From Homarus americanus (lineage: Eukaryota; Arthropoda; Malacostraca; Decapoda; Nephropidae), in contig NW_024736071.1 in the NCBI RefSeq assembly GCF_018991925.1, forward strand, positions 14,383,569 to 14,447,568: a DNA stretch of 64,000 nt, written 5' to 3'. Both the position numbers and the translations under genes were made by a program. This document shows, piece after piece, positions 50,621-64,000 of this stretch; within the stretch, counting starts at the first letter, position 1; the number at the start of each line of letters is the position of its first letter. The notes under the pieces were generated by a model that worked only from the letters and a program-made list of their open reading frames with translations, did no database searches and was not told the DNA's origin.

Positions 50621-53600
50621 AACAAAAGGTTGTGTATCACCTTAGAATAAAACTTTACCCGGGGAAGTTACACTTATAATAAGCTATCAAGGTTATAACA
50701 CATTATATAAATCGTTTATACATGTGTTTTCAATCCTTTAACTTTTTTTAACTTTCCAAAATGTCACCCCCACCCCCCCAAAAAAAATATTAGAAATATA
50801 TGTAGTATCTACTTACGGGAACAATATATATTAATTTACTAAAATGTTTTGCGTTCCATCCTTTTCTTTATTGTCAAATGAAAGAGATTCACAAAAAAGT
50901 AATATCCAATTTTTAGATGAAGACTTGATAACCAAAATAATATTCTCAAACTGTTTTTAATAATTTAATTGTTGCTCTATTTTTTCCAACAACCATAAAT
51001 CCCACTTTATGGTTTAAGGCGATAAAGATAAAAACAAAAACAAAATATTACCATTAAATATTTAACGTTCTGGTTTATTTTTGTTTAATTTTTCTCCAAA
51101 CAAAAGACGCTAACTGAATACATTTTACATTGACACTAAAGATATATTATTAAAAACACAATTGCTTTTTTATCTTATATTTAACGGTTATTGTTGAATT
51201 TTCTTAACCTTTCGAGAACATGACTTAGTTAGTTGTGATGATTAATTAATAAAAATACAACAGCCATTCTCTTGTTTACATCTAATTAATTCAGATAAAG
51301 AACTCCCAAACATACAAGTCTTACCCTAACAATGACTATAAGAAAAGTGGAAACAAAATAATTAATCTCCTTTGTTTGAACTGCTATCTTACAATATTTT
51401 TCTTCAACTTGTCAAAACGAAGGAGTTGGACAGAAGAATAATGAACACACACGAGTCATAATTAAGTTTACCTTCCAGAGCTAATTCACGGAGGAACAGG
51501 AGGAGGAGGAGGAGGTGCTTGGGGGAAGGTGTAACCCAGTTTATCTCACCAACTCTGGCTTGGATGAGCAACGCCTCACAACACAACTGAAGGTCACCAT
51601 CTTGTACCCTCCTTGACTGACACCCTCCTGTGATATTTAGTAAATTTAAGAACCTTCATTTAGTTCTAGAAATACCCATCCTGGATCATTCACTTGTTCA
51701 CTGAGAACATTTTTTTCGCCCACGCTGAGTCAGCTTGTGAATAATTCTTACTCACTTAATAATATAGATATTTATAAGCTTTAATTATGGTGATAAATTT
51801 TTGTATATCATATAAGGTTACACGACAACATAATGAATTGTTATCATGACGTGATTTAATGTGTTATGATATATGATTTAGTGTAGTATGAAATAAGGCT
51901 ATACACTACACTACAACATTCACTAATAACAAGCTGTTCCTAATGTCATGCGTCAGTTTGAATATTAATTTTTGAAGCAATTGAAATTAAGCATTTAATC
52001 AACACTATATTAATACAATATTAGGAAGTGTGTTGGAGTGAAACAACACAGAGTACAGTACGTTCTATCATACTCACACACGGTTTATGACAGGTTCTGA
52101 AAGGTCATGACGGGTACTGACATGTTTTAGCAAGTGTTTATGTTGAGACCCACCGGTAGTGTTTAGCATGTCATATAGTTAGCAACAAGTATATATTTCC
52201 CCTCGAATTGTATCAAGTGATGTTAGGGGGAGTATGAACATAAATCTACTGATGCACATACCTGAATCATAATATACCCATAGAGGCGTTATATATAGAG
52301 TACTGCCTGACTTTGAAAATAATCTTAACAGCATGATAAAGTATAGAATAAGATGTTATATAAAGTAATTCAATTGATAGCACGATAATTATAGTTTTCT
52401 TGTATTATGAGTTTCTGTGATATAATCCACCATGAATATAATGTTATAAGTAATGAAATAAAATAAAGACCAAGTAAATTATATTTCTAGGTGTTGAAAT
52501 AAAATATCAGGGAGAAACATAATTAAAAACTATAAAATTCGTATTAGGTTATAAGTAGCAAATATTACTGTTGATATATGTCACTAACTGGACTCGTTCA
52601 TTGACTGAGTCTATGAACCGCTATGCCACGCTGACCCAACTTTCTTTTATCATTGCTCACGTTCCCTGCGATTTGGGGGACAAATTGTAAAAGTTTTGTT
52701 ACGTCAAGTTTTTCACCTAATTGGATACGTAAAAATACACCAAGCTCGGAATATAGACAAAATGATGTCGTTTATCCTGAAAATTTAGCGTTGTTAAATT
52801 CGTTCTTCTGTACTCACTATACAGCATAAATATGGCCATCAAAATGTTATTGTTTTCCCGTTGAGAATATTCTTAATCTAGATACGTTTTCTTATCACCA
52901 GAAATGGGAGAAAATTCACTTACGATCATTTCTAACAGATATAACACATAGTACGACCCACAGAGACTTGAATCTGGGTTTTGATTTTTTTAACGTTGTG
53001 ATCTTGACCCGCGATGGGGACACAAGATGATAACAATACGATACTAAAACTTTAACGATCAAGAAGTGGAGACAGAATCCCATTGTTCTTTTCTGGATTT
53101 TCAGCCGTTAATACCATTACGTTCTGACATAGTAATTTTAACACTTCGTATGATAGATGAGCACATAATGATATCTATATATTAATAATATGCCTTACAG
53201 TGCTGGGGATAAAAGGATTAAACTAGGATTTTCAAAGAGTTCAATCATCATCCTTACAGGATTAAGCCCATCGACCTTAAACGCCACGATCCTCAAAGGT
53301 TCAAACCAAAGTTAAAAAAAAGTGTTTAACCATTCACCCCAAAGAGTCAAACCATTGTACTCAAAGGATTACATCTTTGTCTTCAGAGAGTTAAAACATC
53401 ATAATTTCTTTTCATTTCTCTCATTATTACTGTGCACTTCCTTTCCATCCTTGTTACCTTTCTTTCTCTTCAGTGCTTTCTCTCTCCGTGTATCTCTCTC
53501 CCTCTCTCTGTAGTCCCTGAGGTGAAGTAGAAGCAGTCACGTATAACACTCCCTGACACTCTCACACAGGTGACCATCGCAATCATATCTTACCTGGCCA

Positions 53601-54495
53601 CTAAGTTAAACCTAGGATTGTTAGCTTCTTCTGACACACCATTAATAACAAACCATGACTGAGTGACTGATTAACTAACTGATTTAGTGCGACTAACTGA
53701 CTCAGTGAATGACTAATGACTGACTGACTGACTGTCTTAAAGAAATTTTTCACCCGTCTGAGCTGATGCAAGTTACGACTGATTCTTGGTGACCGTTTTT
53801 TTTTATAGTATACATTGTAATATATTCATCAGAATTTTATTTGTTCATTATTTATTATCTACGTAAGTGAGAGAGAAAGGCCACTTCGTTAGCCTCGGTC
53901 TGTATGGCCAGTGGCAACATCATCAACTCTCCCACCCATGACTTCTAAGAGGCAGTGAATATATAAGCATACAAACAAGTTACTTTAATATTATTTGATG
54001 AAAGCGTTGATATGTTTCGTCTAGCACCCTGGCGTCTGTTGTCTGAGGTTTTTATCATTGTTGTGTTTTATTTACTGTCTCTTTAACTCATTCGTAAATT
54101 TATGCCTAGCTTTACTCTTACATTTGTTTATTTATTGATTAATTATATTTTCACTTACTTCTGCAACTATTTTTTCGTCCTGTCTTTGTTTATAATTGTT
54201 TCTGTTGTTAAATATTGTAGACTCGTATTATACCATTGATAAAAAGTCCATGAGTTTAGTTTTCATTTCTTTGCTACTCATTCGTATTTTCGTTATCATG
54301 GTAAATAAATATATATCATCTCACCTTAGGTTTATTATTTACTCTTCTATATATCTTTCTATGACTTCTTGAACAGGAAAATATCAAATAAAACGTAATC
54401 AGATAATAAATCCTAGTGACTTGTTCCTGGAAAACAACCCAGGAAAAATCAGCAGCAATTTATATCACCTAAATAGGATAGAGACATTCACTTAC

Positions 54496-54623
54496 AAGAA
54501 TATAATGTCAGACAGGTGTTGTAAGAGCGTGCGAGGTCGACCAACTGCTGGGGCACTGAATGAAAGGTCATCAGCAGTAGGGTGACAGAGTGACCAGATC
54601 AATAGTGAACACGTTACTCTCAT
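54496..54623 (-). pseudogene. Mirrored copy of candidate secreted exon
   Basis: It matches 19018-19148 on the opposite strand. ATG (54621-54623) and donor GTAAGT (complement at 54490-54495) are kept. Two bases are missing early in the signal region and one later, so the total change is a multiple of three. The frame is restored before the GRPRTLLQHL segment, but the hydrophobic core is scrambled. The protein would lose its signal peptide, suggesting decay of this copy. Confidence 0.35.
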
Positions 54624-54785
54624 GTTATATTCAGTCAGAAACTCGGTCACTGTTCGCTTGATAGTATTACGTAACATAAAAGGTGAAAGTTTCAGACTAA
54701 GTAAACAGACTAATAGATAAGTAATTGACGTAATATTACTCGTATGACTGTCAATCTTATCTCGATATCCAGAAAGTATTTGTGT

Positions 54786-55040
54786 ATGTGTGTTTACATC
54801 TGTTACTATGATTGCATGTTTCTGTGTTTACATCTGTTTGTGTTTACATCTGTTTCTGTATTTACAACTGTTTCTTTTTTTACATCTATTTGTGTTTACA
54901 TCTGTTTCTGTGTTTACATGTTTCTGTATTTACATATGTTGCTGTGTTTACACCTGCTTGTGTTTACATCTGTTTGTGTCTACATCTGTTTGTGTATTTA
55001 TATGTTTCTCTGTTTACATCTATATCTGTGTTTACTTGGG
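54786..55040. repeat. GTTTACATCTGT minisatellite (right arm)
   Basis: Imperfect tandem units with about nine TGTTTAC motifs; mirrored partner of 18661-18866. Three overlapping plus-strand Cys/Val/Phe frames here are repeat artefacts. Confidence 0.85.
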
Positions 55041-55407
55041 CATCATACAGTTAATTTCGGATAAACATATAAATCCTCTGTCGAGAAAAATCCATTAATA
55101 TATTTTTGAATTCAGTCATGTGTCTCTCAGCGTCGATGTGCCAACACCTGAGACAGACATAGCTACGCCACTTCCTCGTATGGGCCTGTTTAAGGTAGTT
55201 GAGTACTCGTGTCAGGACTCCTGTTACCAGCACTAAGGTCAGACTTCAGTAATCCATGGCATGCTGCCTGTCAGACTTCACCTCGGAGAATTGGCTATGG
55301 ATAATTCAGCTTTATATTTCCCCCGATAAGCAGCAACCTCTTAGACTCTGTCAATATCATATGGTGGATGAAGAAGACATTGGGGAGGGGGAGGCTGGGT
55401 GGATATT

Positions 55408-56420
55408 TGGTAATTTGGCTTTTTTGTGATGGTAAATGACCTTTTAATGAAACAGACCAAATTTGACCAAGAACGTATTAAGTTTCATAAGTTGTAGATA
55501 TAAGGGCAAAAAGTTTTCCCTGTTCGGGAAAAAAACATATGTGGCTTTATATAACTTGGAAAAAATAGATGTGGAAGATTTTTGGACGTCATACTCAGAC
55601 TAAAGGCAAACACGTTAGAGAACACCATCACAGTGATTCTCTGACTGAATAAACTAGTGCCAATCAATTTGAAGGACTATTGTAATACTCTGTAGCATAA
55701 AGAAAATCCATAAAAGGTGTACCCCTCCCGCGCTCCAGGGCATTCTTCAGTCGGGTAGCACACAGGAGTTCTCTTAGGATATACTAGGCTATGATGTTCC
55801 GTGAGGTGAACTTTACAGAACACATTCCTTTAGCGAATAAAATTCCTTAAGAATGAGTTCAGAATGCCATGTAATACTCACATATATTTCAAACTGAATA
55901 CCAAGGACTGAATATTGCCCAATACTGTAGAATCAAATTCAGAAGAAAATTTCATATACAGTATATTAATATAAACGAAATTTGAGGAATGAATATATTC
56001 CTAAAGAACAAAAAATATATAAGCCTAAAAACAAAAGTTCTTTGCTTTACATATCGTAACTCTGACTTCATTAAAACGTCGTCAGAAACACGCGATAGAT
56101 TAGATATGAGCCTTATAAGTGCAGGACCAACAAGCTCATTCATAAGATATTCCGCGGCGGGTGAGGCGAGATCAGCCACGAGCCACAAATCAGATCAGCT
56201 GTCAAGAGAGAATATTGCTTTTGGAACATCAGGCGGAAAAATACTGTGGAAACCTGAGAAGAATTGAATAGCTGTACGGAATACGGATGAAATAGTAACA
56301 CAAGAAAAAGGATAAAGGGAAAATATAGATAAGATAGATGAAAAGGATATATCCTTATAGGAGAACTGCAAAGAATTTAAGATAAAATCACTTTACCACG
56401 GAGTGCAAAGGAACAACAAC
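55408..56420. other. Non-coding stretch
   Basis: Unique AT-rich sequence outside the right arm. The 92-codon frame at 55989-56267 has no recognised similarity. Confidence 0.5.
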
Positions 56421-56421
56421 A

Positions 56422-57774
<1,353 letters not shown>

Positions 57775-57876
57775 AAAGGAAACACGGGGTCAGAGAGACA
57801 ACTTTACTTCTTTGAAGAATTGATTCATGAGGAAACGTCAGGACTAAAATTGTCCCTCTGACCCCGTGTTTCCTTT
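57775..57876. repeat. Hairpin, 27-bp arms
   Basis: 57775-57801 and 57850-57876 are inverted repeats with 21 consecutive perfect pairs (AAAGGAAACACGGGGTCAGAG and complement) plus a nearly matching extension; the loop is 48 nt. Possibly a small inverted-repeat transposon remnant or a small-RNA precursor. Confidence 0.85.
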
Positions 57877-60866
57877 CGTAGTATTATAACCATTTGCACC
57901 ACTTATACGAATTTAATGATAATAATACTAGCCTGCAGATTCCAACCAACAGTCGGCAGAACTGGCGCGGCCAAGAAATAATGACAAGACGTCCAGGAAG
58001 TATTCCAGAGATGTATTGATTAGGATCTACTGTTGTGTTGAAGAGCCATGAAATATTGAGACGCTTTCGATTTAGCAAATAGTATTGTAGAGAACATTAC
58101 AATGCTTGGAGGAACGGGGTATTGAAGAGTTATATTGACATCAAATTTAACATGTAAGGAAAATTTGCTTTAAAGTTGTATTATATCGGAAAAGGTTTTC
58201 GTAAACATTCAATTTGGAAGAAACTTGTTTGAATATCAATAACCTCTATTTAGATCACATCTTTTATGTTAAATAATTCGGCGTAAAAGCAAAACATACG
58301 ATGAAGTTATCAAAACAATTACAAGAGCTGAATGAAGCAAGCAAAAGGGAAGAATTGAAAATCACCTTTTGACTAACATTGTTTTACAAACTTTACAAAT
58401 ATTAACAATTCAAACACAGAGGTGGTCATGGAATACACATTGTTACGCCGTCTCTTAATTTACTTAAATATCCAGGTTCTAGGCGTAACCAAACAAAAAT
58501 GTGAAGTAAATTAAAAGGGAATGAAAATAAATAAAGTAAACCTTTAAGAATTTAATTAATTAAATATTAACATAATAAAGAGCCTCGTAGGCTGTCACAA
58601 CAAATTGATTCACCATCGAAACTTTTAAGACACAAATGATACTAAACATCGAAGCCTCAAAAGAATAAAAATAAAGCATTGGATTACGTTAACACTGCAT
58701 AAACATATAAAAACTAACACTGAAATTAACTAACGTGAAACAACACTGAATTACTTAAATGTAACTAAACAAATACTGATGGACATAAATAGAGACATAA
58801 ATAGGTACTCTCATAGATATACCACATTGGTGGCGACAGGAACAACACAAATAAATTAAGTATAAGAAACAGGTGACGAGTGTCACTCAAAGGATGTGGA
58901 CTGTATGACAAGAGGACTGAACTAACTCCGTCAGTTGGTGGGTCCTATATATAAGATCCGCTCCTGCCACGCGACCCGCCGGTGGGTCGTTTAACGATGC
59001 AGATGGTCGTTAGAGAACAAAGAATACTTGTTACAATCCTAAATAAAGAAATAAGATGGGCTTGAACAAATAATGACAGTTAAAACCTTAACAGCACAGG
59101 GTAAGGTGACTAGAATATATAATAGTAAATTTAACACATCATTACAGGAATAATATGGAACAACATGGGAGCATGTTATATATAAAAAAATAGAAAAATA
59201 TGACACGGTCGTAACAACATATTCAGGTCAATTAGATTAAAGATCAGAGATTGTTTCACCAGCAGAAGTATACAGTATTTATTTAGTTGTCGGGAGGAAG
59301 CTGCTGCTGGCAGCAAAAGGATTTTGAAATTAAACATATACAGTTAGCAAAAACTGTGTTCAGCAAGTGCTCTCTACTCATCCAAAGGTTCCCGGTTTAA
59401 TTAAAGCTGCGGGATGATTTTTATCGTTTTTTCATAGAACACAAAGCAACAGAAGGAAGAGGATTGACAAATCGACTGTTGGCTGACAAAAAGATTATCA
59501 TATCATCACGAAATATAAATTTATAATCGTGAAAAGTGAGTGTTGTGTCGAGGCTTATATGAAGAAAAGACAAACAAATTTTCTGATATAACGCAAGAAT
59601 TTTTCCCTCTTTCTGTGTTTGACAGAGAGGAGAATGGGAGTCGACTGGAGTAGGAATTAAGGACAAGCGGTGGGGTACAAAATGACACGAATGGCAGCAG
59701 CTCTTTTCTTCCTCTCTTATTTCTCTTTTGTTGACACAGAAAGAACGGCGGTCGAGATATGTTGCTGTTTGGCCAAAGGAAATAAATATGTAAATGCTAT
59801 ACAGTTTCTCGAGCGAGCTGTGGAATAACAAGACCGAGCAGAGGACACAGAGCATTTTCTAAAACTAACTCTGCTATTATTAACATGGACGAGGGAACGT
59901 TTTCAGATTCTGTTGGTTGATGATTCTCAATGATTCTCAGTCAGGGGTGAGCAAATGTTCACAGTTGCTGGATAATACCTGAGGGAGTATTCAGAAGGTG
60001 TTCATAGACATTAAAAGATCTTAATTGGTAAGGAAACATACACAGACATTGTAAGGTTACGTAAGTGTGGTAACGTAGGCAGCCTTATTGTAGATGGCTA
60101 GAAATAGGAAGACAGTTAGTAAGGGAATATCATCATCAGAAAAGAAAAACGAAAGAGATAAAATTAACATTAGGAGGGTGAATTTAATTGCGTATCAAAA
60201 CTACAGCTTCAACGATGTTCCTGCCAAAAACATCACCACCACAATCATCAGAATCAGACCTGCCGTGATTACCATGTATACTAATACGAAAAAAACTCAC
60301 ATACAGATAATTAAATAGTTTAAATATACTACCATCATTACCATCAACCCTTTATCATCGTGTATAACGGTCATAGAAACGCATACACATGAGATAGGAT
60401 AATTTGAATGTAAAACTGTATACAAATTAAAATATACATATATCAATGTTCAGAGCGATAACAAAACTACTCGCCTGTAGAGAGATAATATTCATCGCAG
60501 TAATTCCTCCCATAATATACTGGTACAGAATTTTAACTGGTTGAATCATTCCAAGTTTGATTGACATCATGTAGGTGTATTCTCTCTCGTCATCAAATCC
60601 TCATAGCCTCAATACCTCATGACACAAACAAACAGGCATTAGAGAACGTTCAATCGTTACGACTTAGAAAAATCAATCTTCACGTTCCATAGTCATCAAA
60701 ACTGAGAGTTCTTCAGCTGTGTCGACGCTTATGGCGGTGTGGATAAAACACAAAAGCATACCTCGTACAAACAAAAATATTGACAACTGTGATCACAATA
60801 GTAATAAATATTATAATCTTTCGACCTGGATGATGCTTTCAGGTATATTGCTACATAGTGCGACTT
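57877..60866. other. AT-rich non-coding stretch
   Basis: A TATATATAAG box with GC-rich surroundings lies at 58945-58990 without a following gene. The 144-codon minus-strand frame at 59421-59855 is unsupported. Nothing else was recognised. Confidence 0.45.
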
Positions 60867-61074
60867 GGTTTAACAATGTTTTTAACGTTATTCTTTTTGT
60901 ACGGTATATCAATGTTTAGTGTTGTTTATTGTCATGGGTTTAACAATGTTTTAACGTTATTCTTTTTGTACGGTATATCAATGTTTAGTGTTGTTTATTG
61001 TCATGGGTTTAACAATGTTTTAACGTTATTCTTTTTGTACGGTATATCAATGTTTAGTGTTGTTTATTGTCATG
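60867..61074 (+). repeat. 69-bp tandem repeat, three copies
   Basis: Three nearly identical 69-bp units; because 69 is a multiple of three, a 23-residue repeat (containing LFFLYGISMFSVVYCH) appears in one frame. No start context or similarity supports coding. Confidence 0.93.
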
Positions 61075-63170
61075 CTGTTATATTTGTCGGGTTTTGGGAG
61101 TATTGCTGCATACGGGTTTATTATTTCGGATATGTCTATATATCTCTTCCTGAAAACCATTGTAAGTTTTAGGTATATTGGTATACAGGATTATGTAAAC
61201 AAAGTCTCGGCTATAGTGGTAAGATTTGTGGGTTTTAAAGCCCGTGTGAAGTCTTCATCATATCTAGCTTAATCACTTCCTCTGATACGTCTACTGAACC
61301 TGTAGACACACACAAAACACACACACAAAAACAGTAACACACACACACACACATGTATAACCCAGAACTGTACACACAATTTTAGATTATAACCTTTGCC
61401 TATGAATACCAGTTCTCCGCCTATGTCATAAAAATAGTCTTCCACAGCATAATTTCCCAAGCAGATGTTTGTACTGCTTCTCGTAACCTTGTTAAGTCTA
61501 ACTCCCATACTCTTATCACTTCTTACATTCCTTGACATTCTTTCACTCTCTGTCTCTCCTTGTTAATCTCTCCTATATGCTCCGGTAATCATCATAGATA
61601 AAAAACACTCTTTGTCTCTTCCCTTTCCGTTTCCTGACCTTCAGCACAGGAATCCTCCATCACTCCTCTCTCTCTCTCTCTCCCTTCCATTCTGTTTTTT
61701 TCTTCTCTCTCACTATCAGTCCTTTGATCCCCAACACAGACAAGCAACCCTCCTCTGTCCTTCAGCACAAGCAAAAAGTTCCCTTCCCCGACTCTATACA
61801 AACAGCGTCACTCTCTGCATCATGGACCTCCTAATTACGCATGTTGATTGTCAATCGATGGTCGATGCAGAGGACCTCCTCGTCAGGCACTCCGGAAGAT
61901 ACTGCCTGCGACTTTAGGTTCATTACCGCATTTGCTCGGAGAGAAGTGCCATTTAGATGCCTTGATTACAGGCAGGCAGCCAAGGTGCCACGGTGACTCT
62001 TTTTCTGGCGGAAAACTTGCCAAACTGTGGCAGATAATGAGGTGGCAAGAGCCTGATTTGGGGACTGAATGGTTTTTGAAACGACGTGTTGGTTGCCGGC
62101 AATGTTATTTTTGCTCTCTCTTGTGTTTATTGGTTTTGTCATCAGTGTGTGTTAGTTCTGGGAAGTACTGATGTTGGAGGAAGGGCGATGATGTTGATGG
62201 TAATGGTGATGCTAAGTTAGGTAGTCGGGTTATGTGATGTTTATGATGGTAATGATGAAGCTGATGATGATAATTATTAGGAAGAAAATTATAATTAGGA
62301 TTAATATAATTATTATAGATAATGGTATTAATATTAATATTATTATTTCATCATTACAAAGACGGACTAATGCAGCGGCGGGTGATAATTGACCTCAACA
62401 GGAACCGACTGGCTCGACACCCACCTGTAATACTCTCTATAATAAGCCTCTACATGAACTAAATTACATCCCTTAATCCTACTGCCTCACCTGAAATCAC
62501 TTTTCTTAATTCTTAACATTTTACAAATTTAAATATAATCCACATACACATATCGTCTGGATGGTGGGTTAACTGGGTTATGTTCACAAGCTCATCCACC
62601 TGGTATCATGTCAGCTCGCTGTTAAGGCTATACGGTAGTGGAGATCACCTCCCAACTCACGTATACGATCCTCGGGTATAATTTACTCAGAGGTACTTCC
62701 CTTTTACTGTCATTCCAAGTTACCTCTGCGATCATAGTTCCTCTGTTGCAATTTTCAACTGGAAGGTCATCATACATCAGACCGCTAACCATGCATTCCA
62801 TACAGTAATACTTTTTTTCGAGAATTGGTCACGGTAGTGTAGTAATTTCGCTTATGAGCTCGTGGAGTTTGATTGCCCAGGAATTCGTTTAAAAATGACA
62901 ATTCAGCGACGTAAACCCCGGTAGAGTAGACAGAAAATGACTCCCTGCTGGTCCATCATGTCAGTGGACCAAAGTCAGTGATGATGGTCCTGGAGGCTAC
63001 AAACGAAATCAGAAAATTTTGGTCCATGGATGGTTAGGTCGCTCACGCAGGTCTGACACGCGTACACTTGGGTAAGGTCGAAGAGCGTCGCTCCTATACA
63101 TGTATATGAATGCAAATGTTTACCAGTTAATATTTTAATATTGAAGAAAAAAACACATCTCTTAGCGCGT
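61075..63170. other. Non-coding stretch with simple repeats
   Basis: AC-rich tract at 61305-61355 and TC tract at 61662-61682. A GC-richer part at 61820-62110 contains overlapping frames (61848-62171) with no recognised similarity. A weak tRNA-like segment at 62828-62890 may be a decayed SINE head. Confidence 0.4.
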
Positions 63171-63177
63171 GCAGACA

Positions 63178-63250
<73 letters not shown>
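63178..63250. repeat. (AC)n microsatellite
   Basis: About 73 bp of AC. Confidence 0.97.
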
Positions 63251-63252
<2 letters not shown>

Positions 63253-63504
63253 ATTACCTGCTATGAAATTATAACAGTGTTGTACGAGGTAACCAAATTT
63301 TAACTGTCGTCAGATCAAGGATTATTCATCTCCTCAACCACGACAAAATTACTACAGTTAATTAGAATAACTGACTGTCCCTTATTAGGACAGGGTACAT
63401 TGTTTGAGTAATTTGTGTATACCAACTTTACTCAATACGGCATGCTATAAAGACGTAGCAGGCGACCAACATTTAGTATCTTTCTTATATATCTGCTTCA
63501 TTAG

Positions 63505-63572
63505 TGGGGTGGTCACTGGAGTAAGGTGGTCACTGGAGTAATGTGGTCACTGGAGTAAGGTGGTCACTGGAA
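63505..63572. repeat. Tandem repeat with GTGGTCACTGGAGTAA units
   Basis: Four copies of about 18 bp. Confidence 0.92.
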
Positions 63573-63626
63573 TATAGCTACGAGGAAATCATAAATTCTG
63601 TCAGGTAACAAAAACGCGCGCAGACA

Positions 63627-63782
63627 CAAACTACCCTTCCAACCACACAAAACAAACTACCCTTCCAACCACACAAAACAAACTACCCTTCCAACCACAC
63701 AAAACAAACTACCTTTCCAACCACACAAAACAAACTACCCTTCCAACCATACAAAACAAACTACCCTTCCAACCACACAACA
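63627..63782. repeat. 26-bp tandem repeat
   Basis: About six near-perfect copies of a unit containing ACTACCCTTCCAACCACACA. Confidence 0.95.
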
Positions 63783-64000
63783 CCACGTATGTCAACCATC
63801 GTCTCAGTAATTCACAAAAAAAAACCTGTAATCGTGTACCTCTCTTCTTCATCCCCCTCAGCCAGACAATAAATCTTGATGTATAGATCCAATTCTCTGA
63901 CAGGACACTGATGTGATTGTCTCTCTCTAGTGAAGATAGACAAAGGCGTTTCTGGATATTGTTCTACCCCCAGAGCTGCTGTCTCATCATCTCTGAAACC
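63783..64000. other. Right window edge
   Basis: No feature recognised. Confidence 0.5.

Larger units (their letters stand above)
49237..55407 (-). repeat. Right arm of giant inverted duplication
   Basis: Reverse complement of the left arm 18307-26487 without the Helitron. It keeps the mirrored direct repeats, the AC tract (50584-50619), promoter-like segment, exon-like frame and GTTTACA minisatellite. Other sequence is AT-rich and non-coding. Confidence 0.88.

Noticed and set aside
54744..55098. Cys/Val/Phe-rich protein genes
   Set aside because: Three overlapping frames all read the GTTTACATCTGT minisatellite.
59421..59855. 144-codon minus-strand gene
   Set aside because: No recognised domain, no homopolymer-free conserved segment, no splice or promoter context; a frame this long can occur by chance.
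61848..62171. 107-codon plus-strand gene
   Set aside because: Overlapping frames in a GC-richer patch, none with a recognised domain.

Overview
The window is animal nuclear DNA that is AT-rich, has almost no long open reading frames outside transposable elements, and is full of CA/GT, TC, TA and short-period tandem repeats with scattered TTAGG/AACCT-like blocks. That texture, an env-bearing Ty3/gypsy element and arthropod-style promoter motifs fit an arthropod, most likely a decapod crustacean. The taxon is inference. No complete host gene was recognised, and there is one 100-base assembly gap (28066-28165).

Layout. (1) 1-17802: one copy of a dispersed repeat carrying three visible insertions. 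An errantivirus-like Ty3/gypsy element with gag, pol and an F-type env (584-15523, TSD TCAG) sits in it. A second, younger Ty3/gypsy element of CsRn1 type (2005-7296, TSD ACCT) sits inside the gag of the first, 20 nt after its ATG. A 745-bp solo-LTR-like insertion (15701-16445, TSD TGGGT) lies further right. A second copy of the host repeat at 42136-44252 lacks all of these and serves as an empty-site control. A tRNA-derived SINE (17803-18190) caps the block. (2) 18307-26487 and 49237-55407 are the arms of a very large inverted duplication (about 6 kb each without later insertions, about 22.7 kb apart). The left arm carries a Helitron (21841-23964) that the right arm lacks. Both arms keep a secreted-protein-like exon with a GTAAGT donor, a forkhead-motif-rich minisatellite and a TATA/Inr promoter-like segment. 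(3) The spacer between the arms holds a broken DDE-like TE gene next to the gap, minisatellites, a foldback repeat, the second host-repeat copy, SINE copies and a long hairpin. (4) 55408-64000 holds simple and tandem repeats, one striking hairpin (57775-57876) and otherwise nothing recognised.

How it works together. The CsRn1-type element has nearly identical LTRs (about 7 differences in 515 bp by eye), tRNA-Trp-like PBS, PPT, and a textbook -1 frameshift signal between gag and pol: GGGAAAC, an 8-nt spacer, then an H-type pseudoknot with perfect 9-bp and 8-bp stems. Its protease aspartate is Asn and pol has one in-frame stop, so this copy looks dead though recent. The errantivirus-like host element is much older and has many stops, frameshifts and changed catalytic residues.
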